Positions 33,005 through 43,793 of a stretch of DNA of 64,000 nt are shown piece after piece. Position 1 is the first letter of the stretch; the number at the start of each line of letters is the position of its first letter. The position numbers and the translations under genes are program-made. The DNA is from Niallia sp. XMNu-256 (GTDB lineage Bacteria; Bacillota; Bacilli; Bacillales; Cytobacillaceae). The stretch is from positions 2,644,501 through 2,708,500 of the forward strand of contig NZ_CP137636.1 of NCBI RefSeq assembly GCF_036670015.1. Direction: 5' to 3'. The notes beneath the pieces were generated by a model. It saw nothing but the letters and a program-made list of their open reading frames with translations. It was not told the DNA's origin and made no database searches.

Positions 33005-34411
33005 TTAAAGAATAAAACGACTCAAATCTTTATTGCGTGAAATGGCACCTAACTTATCCTCGACATAATGTGGGGTGATCGTAATCTTTTCCATTGTGAT
33101 CTCCGGTGCTTCAAAGGATAAATCTTCAAGTAATTTCTCTAATATTGTGTGCAGACGCCTTGCACCAATATTATCGGTATTTTGATTTACCTCATATGCG
33201 ACTTGGGCTATTTTACTAATAGCTTCGTCAGAAAATTCAATTTGTATACCTTCTGTAGCTAATAATGCTACATATTGTTTAATTAATGCGTTATCTGGTT
33301 CAATTAAAATTTTGATAAAATCCTCAACTTCTAGTTTTGTTAACTCAACACGAATTGGAAAACGTCCCTGTAATTCCGGAATTAAATCAGATGGTTTTGC
33401 CATATGAAAAGCACCTGCAGCAATAAATAAAACATGATCGGTTTTAACTGTCCCATATTTTGTGACAACCGTTGAGCCCTCAACAATCGGGAGGATGTCC
33501 CGCTGAACTCCTTCTCTAGATACATCTGCAGAAGATCCACCACTACTTTTACTTGCAATTTTGTCGATTTCATCAATAAAAATAATCCCTGATTGTTCAG
33601 CACGATAAATAGCTTCCTGTGTTACTTCATCCATATCAATTAGTTTTTGAGCCTCTTCATGAATCAGGACTTTACGTGCATCACGTACAGATAGTTTCCT
33701 TTTCTTTTTACGCTTTGGCATAAGATTTCCTAGGGCATCTTGCATATTAATTCCCATCTGTTCCATACCAGACCCTTGCAATAAATCAAACATAGATGCC
33801 TGTTGTTCCTCTACTTCAACAGTCACAATTTCATTCTCAAGCTCGCCGTCAGCTAATTGCTGCTTCACCGTTCTTCTCTTTTCTTGAATACTGTAATCCT
33901 CAGATTCAGTATTATTATCGCTTTCTTGAGTTGTGCCGCCACCAAATAACATCTCAAGTGGGTTCTTTATCGTTGTTGATTTCTTATTGGATGGTACTAA
34001 TAATTCAACTAAACGATCGTTGGCATTTTTCTCCGCGCGATCTTTTACGCTATGCATTTTTTCTTCTTTGACAAGTCTAATTGAAGTCTCTACCAAATCC
34101 CTTACCATCGACTCTACGTCACGTCCAACATAACCAACTTCCGTAAATTTGGTCGCCTCAACTTTGATAAATGGAGCATTTACTAATTTTGCAATCCGTC
34201 TTGCAATTTCTGTTTTACCAACACCTGTAGGACCGATCATTAAAATGTTTTTGGGACTAATTTCATCACGAATACTTTCATCGAGTAAGCTGCGTCGATA
34301 ACGGTTTCGAAGGGCAACAGCTACAGCCTTTTTAGCATCTTTTTGGCCAATAATATACTGATCCAGTCTTTCAACAATTTGACGAGGTGTTAAATTTAAA
34401 CTATTTCCCAT
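33005..34411 (-). CDS. hslU: ATP-dependent protease ATPase subunit HslU (ClpY)
   Basis: A 468-residue AAA+ unfoldase. It starts [20 protein letters not shown] (start chosen at 34411 because AGAAGGGAG precedes it). The Walker A is GPTGVGKTE, the GYVGRDVE pore motif follows, and the Walker B is [11 protein letters not shown] after an I domain of about 130 residues. The sensor residues and C-terminal RFIL tail, which docks in HslV, are intact. It lies 16 bases after hslV, as in an operon. Confidence 0.97.
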   Translation of the reverse strand: MGNSLNLTPRQIVERLDQYIIGQKDAKKAVAVALRNRYRRSLLDESIRDEISPKNILMIGPTGVGKTEIARRIAKLVNAPFIKVEATKFTEVGYVGRDVESMVRDLVETSIRLVKEEKMHSVKDRAEKNANDRLVELLVPSNKKSTTIKNPLEMLFGGGTTQESDNNTESEDYSIQEKRRTVKQQLADGELENEIVTVEVEEQQASMFDLLQGSGMEQMGINMQDALGNLMPKRKKKRKLSVRDARKVLIHEEAQKLIDMDEVTQEAIYRAEQSGIIFIDEIDKIASKSSGGSSADVSREGVQRDILPIVEGSTVVTKYGTVKTDHVLFIAAGAFHMAKPSDLIPELQGRFPIRVELTKLEVEDFIKILIEPDNALIKQYVALLATEGIQIEFSDEAISKIAQVAYEVNQNTDNIGARRLHTILEKLLEDLSFEAPEITMEKITITPHYVEDKLGAISRNKDLSRFIL

Positions 34412-34427
34412 TGATTTAAACTCCCTT

Positions 34428-34970
34428 CTATAACTCTTCGACAATAATATTGTGGTTTGTGTAAACACATATTTCCGCTGCTATTTCAAGGGACGCTCTA
34501 GCAATTTCTGTTGCTGAAAGCTGTTCTCCGGAGTATCTTTTTAAAGACCGGCCTGCAGACAACGCATAGTTGCCACCAGAACCAATGGCCAGTATGCCAT
34601 CGTCAGGTTCAATAACTTCACCAGTTCCGGAAACAAGCAATAAATCGGTTTGATTCATAACAATTAGCATGGCCTCTAGTCGTCGTAGAACCTTATCACT
34701 TCTCCACAGTTTGGCTAACTCTACTGCCGCACGTTGTAAATTTCCGTTATACTCTTCAAGTTTACTTTCAAACAGCTCAAAAAGGGTAAAAGCATCAGCA
34801 ACCGATCCAGCAAATCCAGCTAATACTTTGCCATTAAATAGTCTTCTAACCTTTTTTGCAGTATGCTTCATGACAACCGCATTTCCCATTGTTACTTGAC
34901 CATCTCCTGCCATCGCACATTGACCCTTATGCTGGATGGCGAAAATCGTAGTTGCATGAAATTCGGACAT
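34428..34970 (-). CDS. hslV: ATP-dependent protease peptidase subunit HslV (ClpQ)
   Basis: A 180-residue proteasome-beta-like peptidase. It begins [16 protein letters not shown]; as in B. subtilis ClpQ, the N-terminal residue after Met removal is Ser rather than the Thr-Thr of proteobacterial HslV. GDGQVTMG and the [14 protein letters not shown] segment are present. AGGAGGT precedes the ATG. In relatives this operon begins with xerC (codV); here hslV is first and must have its own promoter in the AT-rich spacer upstream. Confidence 0.96.
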   Translation of the reverse strand: MSEFHATTIFAIQHKGQCAMAGDGQVTMGNAVVMKHTAKKVRRLFNGKVLAGFAGSVADAFTLFELFESKLEEYNGNLQRAAVELAKLWRSDKVLRRLEAMLIVMNQTDLLLVSGTGEVIEPDDGILAIGSGGNYALSAGRSLKRYSGEQLSATEIARASLEIAAEICVYTNHNIIVEEL

Positions 34971-35583
34971 CTTTCTACCTCCTAGAGTGATTTCAAATTT
35001 ACGCTTTTATGTATTCCATTCATGTTTACTTCATTTTACGTTCAAACATAAGAATAGATTCAAAAATATTTGTATTACCTAAAAAAGTGTTAAAATACTT
35101 ATTTTAATAGTTATTCCATATGTAAAATAGATTCATACGCCATAAACTGAATTTTTCCGCTATATAACGTCATTAACACAATTTTGAAACCCCATGTTCA
35201 TCTCTGAACAATTGTCCCTCTTTTAAATGACCCAATTTTATATTTTGACAAAAATTAACGTTTTAGTAAAGTTTTTTTGTGAAGTTAACAAAACGTTCAC
35301 ATATGGCATGGAATTAAACAGCACGAACGATTTAAGCATAGCATATAAAAATAGTCCGATCAAACTATTCACAAAGTTTTCATAAGGTTCAGAATTATAG
35401 TAAATTCCTTTTACTTTTTTACACACACCTTTAACAAAATAATGCAAGATTGGTAATGCGTCAAGTATTTATTAAATAAATTTAGTATTTTTTTATAAAA
35501 TACCTATTATACATTAATTTTAACTATAATATTTTTCTTCTTAGATTACAAAGAAAAAGAGAGTGAGTATGTAACTCACTCTC
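34971..35583. other. AT-rich spacer where trmFO and xerC are expected
   Basis: In Bacillus, trmFO (about 1.3 kb) and xerC (about 0.9 kb) lie between topA and hslV. Only 613 very AT-rich bases are present. In no frame do I see the GxGLAG start of TrmFO or the tyrosine recombinase HxLRHxxA and C-terminal tyrosine of XerC. It holds the topA terminator and presumably the hslVU-codY promoter. A 69-codon frame at 35238-35447 has no recognisable similarity. Confidence 0.7.
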
Positions 35584-35585
35584 TT
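35557..35585 (-). terminator. topA terminator overlapping the stop codon
   Basis: Perfect AAGAGAGTGAG / CTCACTCTCTT hairpin with a seven-base loop; the TAA of topA lies partly in the first arm. T-rich sequence (TTTTTCTTTG) follows on the minus strand. Confidence 0.85.
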
Positions 35586-37662
35586 AACTCTGTGGTTCTT
35601 CCTTATAATCACATTGCATACATTGAACTTGGATTCCTTTTTTTAGTTTCTTTTCAATTAATAGAGTTTCACATTTTGGACAAGAACGAGGAATAGGCTT
35701 ATCCCATGATAAAAAGTCACAAGAAGGATATTGATCACATCCATAGAAGATCCGTCGTTTTTTACTTTTCCTTTCAATCAAATTTCCTTCTTCACATTTC
35801 GGACACTTCACGCCAATTTCTTTGACAATGGCTTTTGTATTCCTACAATCCGGGAAATTACTGCACGCCATAAATTTTCCGTATCTTCCCATTTTAAATA
35901 CCATCGGATTTCCACATTCCACACAATCCTCACCGGCAGGCTCATCTTTTATTTCCACCTCTTGCATTTCCTTCTCCGCTTTGTCAAGACTTTTTTCGAA
36001 TCCTTGGTAGAAGTCATCGATTAGCTGAACCCAATTCACTTGACCTTCTTCTACATTGTCTAAATCGGCTTCCATCTTTGCTGTAAACTCGACATTCAAA
36101 ATTTCAGGGAAAAACTCGAGAATTAATTCCATGACGATTCCACCAAGCTCGGTAGGAATGAATCGCTTATTTTCTAGGGCAACATAACCCCTTTTTTGAA
36201 TGGTATCTAATGTAGGGGCAAACGTTGATGGTCGCCCAATCCCAAGCTCTTCAAGAGTTTTTACTAGTCTTGCCTCTGTATACCTTGGAGGCGGCTGTGT
36301 GAAGTGCTGTTTCGGGTCAATTTGCTTTTTAATCACTTCTTCGCCCTCTTTTAAATCTGGAAGTTGGCGATCTTTTTTCTCTTCAACTGGATCATCTGTT
36401 CCTTCTACATATACCTTCATAAATCCAGGAAATTTGATTTTGGAACCATTTGCTCTAAAGATAATCGAGCCATTCTTTAAATCAACTGTCATTGTGTCCA
36501 TAACAGCCGGAGCCATTTGACTTGCGACAAATCTTTCCCAAATTAATTTGTATAGGCGAAGTTGATCCCTTGAGAGAGAATCTTTCAAACTACTTGGTTC
36601 TCGTAAAACGCTTGTTGGCCTTATGGCTTCATGGGCATCTTGAGTAGCATTATTTTTCTTTTCCTTACGTTCGCTCTTTTGTAAATAATCGTCTCCGTAC
36701 GTACTGCGGATATATCCTGCCGCTTCTTCTTTTGCCACATCAGAAATACGGGTTGAGTCTGTTCTCATATAAGTGATGAGTCCAACCGTTCCTTCTTTTC
36801 CTAACTCAATCCCCTCATAAAGCTGTTGAGCCAGCATCATCGTTTTCTTTGCACGGAAGTTTAATTTCCTTGCAGCCTCTTGTTGCAGAGATGATGTAGT
36901 AAAAGGGAGAGCAGGATTTCTACGGCGCTCTTTTTTAGTAACTGAGTCGACTATAAAGGTTTTACCCTTTAATTTTTCTAATACTTCATCAACCTTTTGT
37001 TTTGAGGAAAGTTCAACCTTTTTCTTATCCAATGAAAAGAATGATGCTTCAAAACTTTCCATTCCCTTAAGAAATTCCCCTGTAATTGACCAATATTCTT
37101 CCGGAATAAAGTTTTGAATTTCTTTTTCGCGTTCAATAATTAATCGAACTGCCACTGACTGTACTCTTCCAGCGCTAAGGCCTTTTTTAACCTTTTTCCA
37201 AAGCAAAGGACTAATATTATATCCGACCAACCGATCCAAAATTCTTCTAGCTTGTTGGGCATCTACTAAGTCCATATTAATTGGTCTTGGATGCTTAAAG
37301 GACTCTTTTATTGCATCCTTCGTAATTTCATTGAAGACAACACGGCAATCAGAATTTACATCTACATTTAAACTATTTGCTAAATGCCAAGCGATTGCCT
37401 CTCCTTCACGATCAGGGTCGGCAGCGAGATAGATTTTTTTTGCCTTTTTAGCAGCTGTTTTTAAATCTTTTAAAATAGGGCCTTTTCCCCTAATAGTAAT
37501 GTACTTTGGTTCGAAATGATTTTCTACATCAACACCCATTTGGCTTTTAGGTAAATCTCTTATATGCCCCATAGATGCTTTCACTTTATATTTTTTTCCT
37601 AAATACTTCTCAATCGTCTTCGCCTTTGCAGGTGATTCTACGATTACTAGAAACTCTGACAT
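35584..37662 (-). CDS. topA: DNA topoisomerase I
   Basis: A 692-residue type IA topoisomerase that relaxes negative supercoils. The Toprim domain ([32 protein letters not shown]) is N-terminal, and the active-site tyrosine lies in [14 protein letters not shown] near 300. Three C-terminal zinc ribbons (CVECGNPM...[16 protein letters not shown]...[15 protein letters not shown]...CMQC) finish the protein. All Cys pairs are present. It follows dprA by about 370 bases. Confidence 0.98.
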   Translation of the reverse strand: MSEFLVIVESPAKAKTIEKYLGKKYKVKASMGHIRDLPKSQMGVDVENHFEPKYITIRGKGPILKDLKTAAKKAKKIYLAADPDREGEAIAWHLANSLNVDVNSDCRVVFNEITKDAIKESFKHPRPINMDLVDAQQARRILDRLVGYNISPLLWKKVKKGLSAGRVQSVAVRLIIEREKEIQNFIPEEYWSITGEFLKGMESFEASFFSLDKKKVELSSKQKVDEVLEKLKGKTFIVDSVTKKERRRNPALPFTTSSLQQEAARKLNFRAKKTMMLAQQLYEGIELGKEGTVGLITYMRTDSTRISDVAKEEAAGYIRSTYGDDYLQKSERKEKKNNATQDAHEAIRPTSVLREPSSLKDSLSRDQLRLYKLIWERFVASQMAPAVMDTMTVDLKNGSIIFRANGSKIKFPGFMKVYVEGTDDPVEEKKDRQLPDLKEGEEVIKKQIDPKQHFTQPPPRYTEARLVKTLEELGIGRPSTFAPTLDTIQKRGYVALENKRFIPTELGGIVMELILEFFPEILNVEFTAKMEADLDNVEEGQVNWVQLIDDFYQGFEKSLDKAEKEMQEVEIKDEPAGEDCVECGNPMVFKMGRYGKFMACSNFPDCRNTKAIVKEIGVKCPKCEEGNLIERKSKKRRIFYGCDQYPSCDFLSWDKPIPRSCPKCETLLIEKKLKKGIQVQCMQCDYKEEPQS

Positions 37663-38033
37663 TCTATGTCCTCCTTAAAGAGGGATACTATCCACAATAT
37701 TTCTTCATTTTACTGTAATCTTAAAATATTCATTATTATTATCCATTACTAACACAACTGTCAAATGCTTAATAGAAAACCGTGCGTGAACGGAAGTTTT
37801 TATTACATAGATCGGAAACGGTTTCATCATTTCAATATAATAGAGTTGTATATAAACTTTTTTCTGTTTATGTTGCAAAATGTATAACAGTTTGTAAATT
37901 ATTTCAACCTTTTTATTCGACATTTAACAAAAAGTTAGTTAATTTGGGTGTATTTCATGCCATCCAAATCAACATTTTCTTTGGTTAGGATGGTTTATAA
38001 ATAAAGAATTTTTTTCTATTTCATTATTAATTG
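37663..38033. other. Intergenic spacer between dprA and topA
   Basis: This 371-base spacer is AT-rich and presumably holds the topA promoter. An imperfect CCATCCAAA / TTTGGTTAGGATGG inverted repeat at 37962-37993 could terminate dprA but has no T run on the minus strand. A 72-codon frame (37705-37923) lacks a ribosome binding site and similarity. Nothing else is visible. Confidence 0.5.
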
Positions 38034-38918
38034 TTACAAATTTTCGACTTTTACAGGGTATGATAATTCATCGATAATATCTTGAGCGGTTAAAACTAAT
38101 TTCGCTCCCTGTCCAATCAACTCATTGGTTCCCACTGAATAGGTACTAAATATGGGACCTGGAACAGAAAAAACTTCTCTACCTTCTTGTATGGCATAAT
38201 TAGCTGTAATCAATGATCCACTGCTTTTTTTCGCCTCTACTACTAATGTCCCATGAGAGATTCCAGCTATAATTCGATTTCGCATCGGAAAATGCCATTT
38301 TTGTGGTTTTGTATTTGGTGGATATTCTGAAATCACAAGATGATTTTTCATCATTTCTTGAGCTAAAGGGATATTTTCTTTAGGATATATATGACCAAAG
38401 CCCCCTGCAATAACAGCAATGGTTTTACCTTTTAAGTGAATAGCTGCACCATGAGCACAAGCATCAATTCCTAATGCTAATCCGCTTATGATACCATACC
38501 CTTGTTGTATTAATGAAGGAAATAGCGAATGAATCACTTTTTTACCATAATTCGTTGCAAGTCTTGAACCTACCACTGCAAGCAAGCGGTCCATCGTTAA
38601 CAAGCCAATGTCTCCAATACAATAAATAACCCATGGCGGCTTATATGTTTCACGTAATAAAAAAGGATATTCTTCATCAAAAATAGTTATCGCCTTAATA
38701 TTGAAGTGTTCATAATTTAAAATATCATCTCTTAACTTTTGAGAGTGCAGATCATCAACAACGGCATTAGAGGCTGTTTGTGAAGAAATATAGTCTATTA
38801 GGTTATGTTGGTATAGATGTTTTAATTGAGGGTCTTTTTTGAGGATATTGTCAATTAAATTCCAACCTACTCCTCTGCAATGGTGAAGATGGACAAGCCT
38901 ATTTTTAAATTCATTCAT
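38034..38918 (-). CDS. dprA: DNA processing protein DprA (Smf)
   Basis: A 294-residue DprA that loads RecA on incoming single-stranded DNA in natural transformation. The Rossmann core shows AVVGSRLATNYGKKVI, GYGIISGLALGIDACAHGAAI (here SGLALGIDACAHGAAI), TIAVIAGGFGHIYPKEN, and the FPMRNRIIAGIS motif near 215. It lacks the extra C-terminal winged helix of some homologues, as in B. subtilis. The ATG at 38918 has GGAGGGG upstream; the longer frame at 38942 begins before that site. It lies between sucD and topA. Confidence 0.94.
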   Translation of the reverse strand: MNEFKNRLVHLHHCRGVGWNLIDNILKKDPQLKHLYQHNLIDYISSQTASNAVVDDLHSQKLRDDILNYEHFNIKAITIFDEEYPFLLRETYKPPWVIYCIGDIGLLTMDRLLAVVGSRLATNYGKKVIHSLFPSLIQQGYGIISGLALGIDACAHGAAIHLKGKTIAVIAGGFGHIYPKENIPLAQEMMKNHLVISEYPPNTKPQKWHFPMRNRIIAGISHGTLVVEAKKSSGSLITANYAIQEGREVFSVPGPIFSTYSVGTNELIGQGAKLVLTAQDIIDELSYPVKVENL

Positions 38919-38985
38919 TAAGAGTTCCCCTCCGATAAACAAAATTGGATCAATATCAATGAAGAAACAAATATGTAAGGGAAAT

Positions 38986-39011
38986 AAGCCTCTCCGCTAA
39001 GAGAGGCTTTT
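38986..39011 (-). terminator. sucCD terminator
   Basis: AAGCCTCTC / GAGAGGCTT hairpin 17 bases after the sucD stop with flanking T runs (TTATTTCCC on the minus strand). Confidence 0.8.
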
Positions 39012-39027
39012 CACCACAATCAAGGTA

Positions 39028-39930
39028 TTAATGAGTTTTACATTTCTCATATAATCCTTTTTCTTTTAATACAGTAATTAAAGTATCTCCCATTACAGAA
39101 GGAGTGTCCGCTACTTTAATCCCACATTCATTCATGACTCGGATCTTTTCATCTGCCGTCCCTTTACCGCCTGAAATAATGGCGCCAGCATGTCCCATTC
39201 GTTTTCCTGGAGGAGCTGTACGACCCCCAATAAACCCAACAACTGGTTTGTTCATATTTTCTTTCACCCATAGAGCCGCCTCTTCTTCAGCTGTTCCACC
39301 AATTTCACCAATCATAATTACAGCTTCTGTTTCAGGGTCTTCATTAAAAGCTTTTAGTACATCGATAAAGTCTGTGCCGTTAACTGGGTCTCCCCCAATT
39401 CCCACTGCGGTGGTTTGGCCAATTCCTGCTTGTGTTAATTGATGTACTGCTTCATATGTTAACGTACCAGAACGTGAAACAACACCAACATGGCCTTTCT
39501 TATGAATATAGCCTGGCATAATTCCAATCTTACATTCATCTGCAGAGATGACTCCTGGACAGTTAGGACCGATCAGGCGCGTTTTCTTCCCTTCCATATA
39601 ACGCTTCACTTTTACCATGTCTAACACTGGAATATGCTCAGTAATGCAAATCGCTAAATCAAGCTCGGCATCTACAGCTTCTATAATCGCATCAGCAGCA
39701 AATGCTGCAGGTACATAAATAACTGAAGCGTTGGCACCTGTCGCATCAACAGCTTCCTTAACAGTATTAAAGACAGGTACTCCTTCTACCTCATTGCCGC
39801 CTTTACCTGGGGAAGTGCCTCCAACAATTTTTGTGCCATATTCAATCATTTGTTTTGTGTGAAATAGCGCCGTAGAGCCAGTAATTCCTTGTACAATTAC
39901 TTTTGTATCTTTATTGATAAATACGCTCAC
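39028..39930 (-). CDS. sucD: Succinyl-CoA ligase alpha subunit
   Basis: A 300-residue subunit of the TCA cycle enzyme that interconverts succinyl-CoA and succinate with ADP or GDP phosphorylation. The CoA-binding Rossmann segment is [19 protein letters not shown]. The phosphohistidine lies in the [17 protein letters not shown] segment near 245. SRSGTLTYE is intact. It follows sucC by 15 bases and ends the operon before a terminator. Confidence 0.98.
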   Translation of the reverse strand: MSVFINKDTKVIVQGITGSTALFHTKQMIEYGTKIVGGTSPGKGGNEVEGVPVFNTVKEAVDATGANASVIYVPAAFAADAIIEAVDAELDLAICITEHIPVLDMVKVKRYMEGKKTRLIGPNCPGVISADECKIGIMPGYIHKKGHVGVVSRSGTLTYEAVHQLTQAGIGQTTAVGIGGDPVNGTDFIDVLKAFNEDPETEAVIMIGEIGGTAEEEAALWVKENMNKPVVGFIGGRTAPPGKRMGHAGAIISGGKGTADEKIRVMNECGIKVADTPSVMGDTLITVLKEKGLYEKCKTH

Positions 39931-39945
39931 AATAATTCTCCTTTC

Positions 39946-41106
39946 CTATTTAACTAGTGAAACGATTTTTTGTGCTCCATCAGCCATTGACCCGGCAGCA
40001 ACAATATTTAATCCTGATTTATTTAATATCTGTTTACCTAGATCAACATTTGTTCCTTCTAGACGAACGACAAGCGGGACTTGCAGGCCAACTTGTTTTG
40101 CAGCTTCGACAACACCTTCAGCAATTACATCACACTTCATAATTCCGCCAAAAATATTCACAAATATCCCTTTAACACTTTCATCTGAAAGGATAATTTT
40201 GAACGCTTCCGTTACCTTTTCCGCAGTTGCACCGCCGCCAACATCTAGGAAGTTAGCTGGCTCCCCACCATAATGCTTAATAATGTCCATTGTAGACATT
40301 GCAAGACCAGCACCATTTACCATGCATCCAATATTTCCATCAAGTGAAATGTAGCTTAAATCATATTTAGAAGCTTCAATTTCCTTTGGATCTTCTTCTT
40401 CAAGATCTCTAAGTTCAATCACGTCTTTTTGTCTATATAATGCATTTGAATCAAAGTTTAACTTAGCATCTAATGCCATTACTTTTCCATCGCCTGTTAC
40501 AACGAGAGGATTAATTTCCGCTATTGAGCAATCCTTTTCAGTATAGGCATTATAAAGACTTAGCATGAATTTAACAGCTTGATTAACTAATTCATGTGGG
40601 ATATTAATATTAAAAGCGATTCTACGCGCTTGATATGGCATTAGGCCCACAACCGGATCAATCTCCTCTTTAAAGATTTTCTCTGGAGTCTCGGCAGCGA
40701 CTTCTTCAATTTCTGTTCCGCCTTCCTCAGATGCCATTAATACAACTCGAGAGGTAGCTCGATCTAATACAAGGCCAACGTAATACTCTTTTTTAATGTC
40801 ACAGCCTTCTTCAATTAATAGACGCTTTACTTCTTTTCCTTCTGGACCTGTTTGATGTGTCACAAGGGTCTTGCCTAGAATTTCGCTCGCATATGTACGA
40901 ACCTCGTCCAAATTTTTTGCCACTTTGACACCGCCAGCTTTTCCACGTCCGCCAGCATGAATTTGTGCTTTAACGACACAAACCTCAGTTCCAAGTTCTT
41001 TTGCTGCTTCAACAGCTTCTTCAACAGTGAAAGCAACTTTACCATTTGGAACGGTTACCCCGTATTTTCTGAGGATTTCTTTACCTTGGTACTCATGAAT
41101 ATTCAT
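39946..41106 (-). CDS. sucC: Succinyl-CoA ligase beta subunit
   Basis: A 386-residue ATP-grasp subunit. [17 protein letters not shown] begins the grasp domain; [31 protein letters not shown] (here [13 protein letters not shown]) and [16 protein letters not shown] are intact. The start at 41106 follows TAGGAGGATGGG; the in-frame upstream ATG at 41166 would add 20 unconserved residues. A CodY-like box and a cre-like box lie 60-210 bases upstream, which suggests nutrient control of the sucCD operon. Confidence 0.97.
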   Translation of the reverse strand: MNIHEYQGKEILRKYGVTVPNGKVAFTVEEAVEAAKELGTEVCVVKAQIHAGGRGKAGGVKVAKNLDEVRTYASEILGKTLVTHQTGPEGKEVKRLLIEEGCDIKKEYYVGLVLDRATSRVVLMASEEGGTEIEEVAAETPEKIFKEEIDPVVGLMPYQARRIAFNINIPHELVNQAVKFMLSLYNAYTEKDCSIAEINPLVVTGDGKVMALDAKLNFDSNALYRQKDVIELRDLEEEDPKEIEASKYDLSYISLDGNIGCMVNGAGLAMSTMDIIKHYGGEPANFLDVGGGATAEKVTEAFKIILSDESVKGIFVNIFGGIMKCDVIAEGVVEAAKQVGLQVPLVVRLEGTNVDLGKQILNKSGLNIVAAGSMADGAQKIVSLVK

Positions 41107-41163
41107 TTCCCATCCTCCTACTAAACTTTTTAGAGAAGCAGTATTTGTGAGATTACTAGAAAC

Positions 41164-41178
41164 CATATTTCAGAAAAT
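41164..41178. promoter_or_regulatory. CodY-like box upstream of sucC
   Basis: ATATTTCAGAAAATT matches the CodY consensus AATTTTCWGAAAATT at 13 of 15 positions and lies about 60 bases before the sucC start codon. Whether it falls within the promoter is not clear from the sequence. Confidence 0.4.
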
Positions 41179-41301
41179 TTATATTATTGGTTTTAGTTAA
41201 AATATACTGCGCTTTCATTTTAGCTCAATAAAAAGACACTTGTCTAGTATAATAATCAAAAAAAAGAGATTTTTTTAAAATATTCAAAAATTAGATGTTA
41301 A

Positions 41302-41315
41302 TGTAATCGCTTACA
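41302..41315. promoter_or_regulatory. cre-like catabolite-response element upstream of sucC
   Basis: TGTAATCGCTTACA is a full palindromic match to the CcpA cre consensus (TGWAANCGNTNWCA). It lies about 195 bases before sucC, probably upstream of its promoter, where CcpA sites can activate as well as repress. It could also be left over from a deleted neighbour. Confidence 0.5.
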
Positions 41316-41339
41316 TTATAAAAGTTATTTTTAAATAGC

Positions 41340-41812
41340 GGTTAACTTCATAAATAAATCTTTTTTTTACAAAGTTTTTTTTCGCATTTACTTCCCTCTG
41401 TCGATAAATAAATGCGAATAAACTCGACCATTCGATTCGGAAAAAACAATGGAGTTTTGACAATTTTCTGCCCTATAGGGTCCATTTCATCATTTAGCAT
41501 TTATATACCAATTATTTTATTTAAAAGCTTCTGGGCAATTGTTCTCAACGGTTCTGCATGGGCTTCCTTTAAAGAACGAATAGAACTTTCGCCTTGAATT
41601 GATGGATGGAATATTACTCTACTAATTACCTTTAGTCTTACTGTCCCACTACTTGTGGACTTGAAACCAATATTGATGGTTGATATCCAATGGCGCTTCA
41701 AGCTGTGCTACGAATGAGGGAATTATTTTCCAGCCTAATCAAATTTTTAAAGGCTAAATAATTAAACTTTTACCAAATGGGATTGCTTCATTACAAGTCG
41801 GAAATCAGAAAA
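41340..41812. other. Low-information spacer at the place of ylqG/ylqH
   Basis: In B. subtilis ylqH (an FlhB-like export-gate paralogue) and ylqG lie between sucC and rnhB. Here there are only short minus-strand frames: 41501-41701 (66 codons, IRSLKEAHAEPLRTIAQKLL near its end) followed in the same region by a frame containing KTPLFFPNRMVEFIRIYLS. They may be relics of ylqG but I cannot confirm it. The rnhB terminator lies at the right end. Confidence 0.35.
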
Positions 41813-41832
41813 AGCTCTGGTTGAACAGAGCT
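41813..41832 (-). terminator. rnhB terminator, displaced 220 bases by repeat A2
   Basis: AGCTCTG / CAGAGCT hairpin followed on the minus strand by TTTTTCTG. It lies beyond repeat A2, as expected if the repeat entered between rnhB and its terminator. Confidence 0.65.
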
Positions 41833-41880
41833 CCTCATTCCAGAAAACAAACTGTCGATTTTGTTCACGTACATCATCCT

Positions 41881-42103
41881 TATAAAGTGAAACTTCCAAC
41901 AGTGTGGGCTTTCTTTCATCTCCCACTGTTGGAAAGCTTTAGGCCAGCAGGCTTGTTGGTCACGCAGACGTTGCCGGAGGCGTATTTAGTCTATGTTCAT
42001 TATTTCGGAGCTTTACGGGCAGTTAATCCCCCACCCATCCTCTTTTATTATACTTAAAATCTTGAGGTGGAGGTCTTACTACTACCTGCTAAGCCTGATA
42101 AAT
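41881..42103. repeat. Dispersed modular repeat, family A, copy A2
   Basis: About 220 bases overlapping the 3' end of rnhB. The first hairpin (CCAACAGTG / CACTGTTGG) keeps pairing through a compensatory change relative to A1 and A3. The middle module is type 1 (TTTAGGCCAGCAGG...CAGACGTTGCC...GGCGTATTTAGTCT). The 3' module is type 2 (GCTTTACGGGCAGTTAATCCC...ATCTTGAGG...CTTACT...AAGCCTGAT). Confidence 0.8.
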
Positions 42104-42869
42104 CTATGTATTCTTTTACAGGAGCGAAAGTTTTGCGATGAATCGGGGTGATTCCATACTTCTTTAATCCATCCAAATGTTCCTTTGTCCCATATCCTGC
42201 ATTATTCCCAAAACCATACCCCGGATATAATTCATCGTATTCTTTTAATAGACGGTCACGAGTTACCTTTGCAATAATAGAGGCGGCTGCGATAGACACA
42301 GAGAGGCTATCCCCTTTTATTAACGAGTCTGAGGAATAAGGGGTGTCAAGCTTTACGGCATCAATCAGAAGAAAGTCTGGCTGTAGTATTAGCCCTTCGA
42401 TTGCCGTTAACATCGCTTTCTTTGTTGCATGATAGATATTCACTCGATCGATTTCATCATTATCAATTATGCCGGTTCCAATCGCTAGCGCATTTTCAGT
42501 GATTTTCTGGAAAAAAAGTTCCCGCTTTGCTTCCGTTAGTTTTTTTGAATCATCGATACCAGGCAAATAAAAGCCTCGCGGTAAAATAACGGCAGCCGCA
42601 ACAACAGGTCCTGCAAGAGGACCTCTTCCAACTTCATCAATTCCAGCAATATATTGATACCCTTGACTATAATACTTTTTTTCGTAAGCTGTCATGTTTA
42701 TGTATTTCTCATACTGCAATTGTTTTTTTTCCTGCTCACGCTGCCACTTTTTTAAAAGCGTTTGTACCCCTTTACGCTCGTCCAACATTAAATCCTGCAC
42801 AAATTGATCATTCGGGTCGGCTATTTTCGATAATTGTTGTTGTACTTCTTTAATTGTTAAACCCATCAT
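42054..42869 (-). CDS. rnhB: Ribonuclease HII with repeat-derived C-terminal tail
   Basis: A 271-residue RNase HII that removes ribonucleotides from DNA-RNA junctions. The catalytic DEVGRG motif ([15 protein letters not shown]) is followed by the second aspartate in [13 protein letters not shown], and the [22 protein letters not shown] segment, here [25 protein letters not shown] and HRKTFAPV close the fold. After FAPVKEYID the last 15 or so residues ([15 protein letters not shown]) are encoded by repeat A2 and have no family counterpart. The start is ATG 42869 or 42866; GGGG lies a few bases upstream. It follows rbgA. Confidence 0.93.
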   Translation of the reverse strand: MMGLTIKEVQQQLSKIADPNDQFVQDLMLDERKGVQTLLKKWQREQEKKQLQYEKYINMTAYEKKYYSQGYQYIAGIDEVGRGPLAGPVVAAAVILPRGFYLPGIDDSKKLTEAKRELFFQKITENALAIGTGIIDNDEIDRVNIYHATKKAMLTAIEGLILQPDFLLIDAVKLDTPYSSDSLIKGDSLSVSIAAASIIAKVTRDRLLKEYDELYPGYGFGNNAGYGTKEHLDGLKKYGITPIHRKTFAPVKEYIDLSGLAGSSKTSTSRF

Positions 42870-42922
42870 ACTAACCCCTATCCCATTCAAGTGACGTACT
42901 AAGACTAATACATCAATAAATT

Positions 42923-43777
42923 CTACTCATCTTCTGGGCGTTCTAAAGAAAGTGGCCCTAACTTTTCATTTCGAATATCCCTGATAATTAACTCTGTCAC
43001 TTTGTCATAATCGGTTTCGCCGTTTCTACTTATACAACCTTTATTTTCACCAATGATGTCAAAGATTTTCGCAATTTCATGGGATAGACCAGCCTCTAAA
43101 CGAAAATGTTCCTTTAACCGATCTGGATAATGTTGCTCTAAAATCTTCAATCCATATACGGCTACATCTTCAAGATTTAAGATTGCATCTTTAATTGCAC
43201 CTGTTAGAGCAAGCTTTAAACCAACTTCCTGGTCTTCAAACTTAGGCCATAATATTCCTGGAGTGTCTAATAATTCAAGTTCTTTACCTACTTTAATCCA
43301 TTGTTGTGCCTTTGTTACACCAGGTGTATTACCCGTTTTTGCAATATTTTTTTTAGCAAGTCGGTTAATTAATGTTGACTTACCGACATTCGGGATCCCG
43401 ACGATCATCGCCCTTATAGCTCTAGGCTTCACTCCTTTTGCCTTTAAGCGATCGATTTTCTCAGCTAATGTGTCTTGTGCTGCTGAAGTGATTTCTCTCA
43501 TTCCAGACCCTGCTTTAGAATTAATAGCAATTGCTCGCAAGCCTCGTTGTTGAAAATATTGAATCCATTCTTGCGTTATTTGTTTGTCTGCCATATCAGC
43601 TTTATTTAATAAGATTAGCCTTGGTTTATGTTGGATGATTTCATCAATCATCGGATTTCGAGAAGATAAGGGAATCCGTGCATCTACTAATTCAAAAATA
43701 ATATCGATTAGTTTCAGCTTTTCAGTTACCTGTCTTCTAGCTTTTGCCATATGGCCTGGAAACCATTGAATTGTCAA
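42923..43777 (-). CDS. rbgA: Ribosome biogenesis GTPase RbgA (YlqF)
   Basis: A 284-residue circularly permuted GTPase needed for late 50S assembly. G motifs appear in the order G4 (LNKADMAD near 57-64), G5, G1 ([14 protein letters not shown] near 127-140), G2 and G3 (DTPGILWPK near 172-180). A C-terminal helical RNA-binding domain follows. The N-terminal [16 protein letters not shown] is the family signature. It lies 16 bases after lepB and 53 before rnhB. Confidence 0.96.
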   Translation of the reverse strand: MTIQWFPGHMAKARRQVTEKLKLIDIIFELVDARIPLSSRNPMIDEIIQHKPRLILLNKADMADKQITQEWIQYFQQRGLRAIAINSKAGSGMREITSAAQDTLAEKIDRLKAKGVKPRAIRAMIVGIPNVGKSTLINRLAKKNIAKTGNTPGVTKAQQWIKVGKELELLDTPGILWPKFEDQEVGLKLALTGAIKDAILNLEDVAVYGLKILEQHYPDRLKEHFRLEAGLSHEIAKIFDIIGENKGCISRNGETDYDKVTELIIRDIRNEKLGPLSLERPEDE

Positions 43778-43793
43778 AAATGCTTCCTCCGTT

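Noticed and set aside
35279-35302. TGTGAA / TTCACA inverted repeat as a Rex or Fnr-type site
   Set aside because: The 12-base spacing between half sites does not fit either regulator, and the pairing may be chance in an AT-rich spacer.
35238-35447. 69-codon minus-strand frame in the trmFO/xerC gap
   Set aside because: AT-rich composition, no ribosome binding site, and no TrmFO or XerC motifs; probably random.
37705-37923. 72-codon minus-strand frame between dprA and topA
   Set aside because: No ribosome binding site or recognisable similarity, and composition is that of a spacer.
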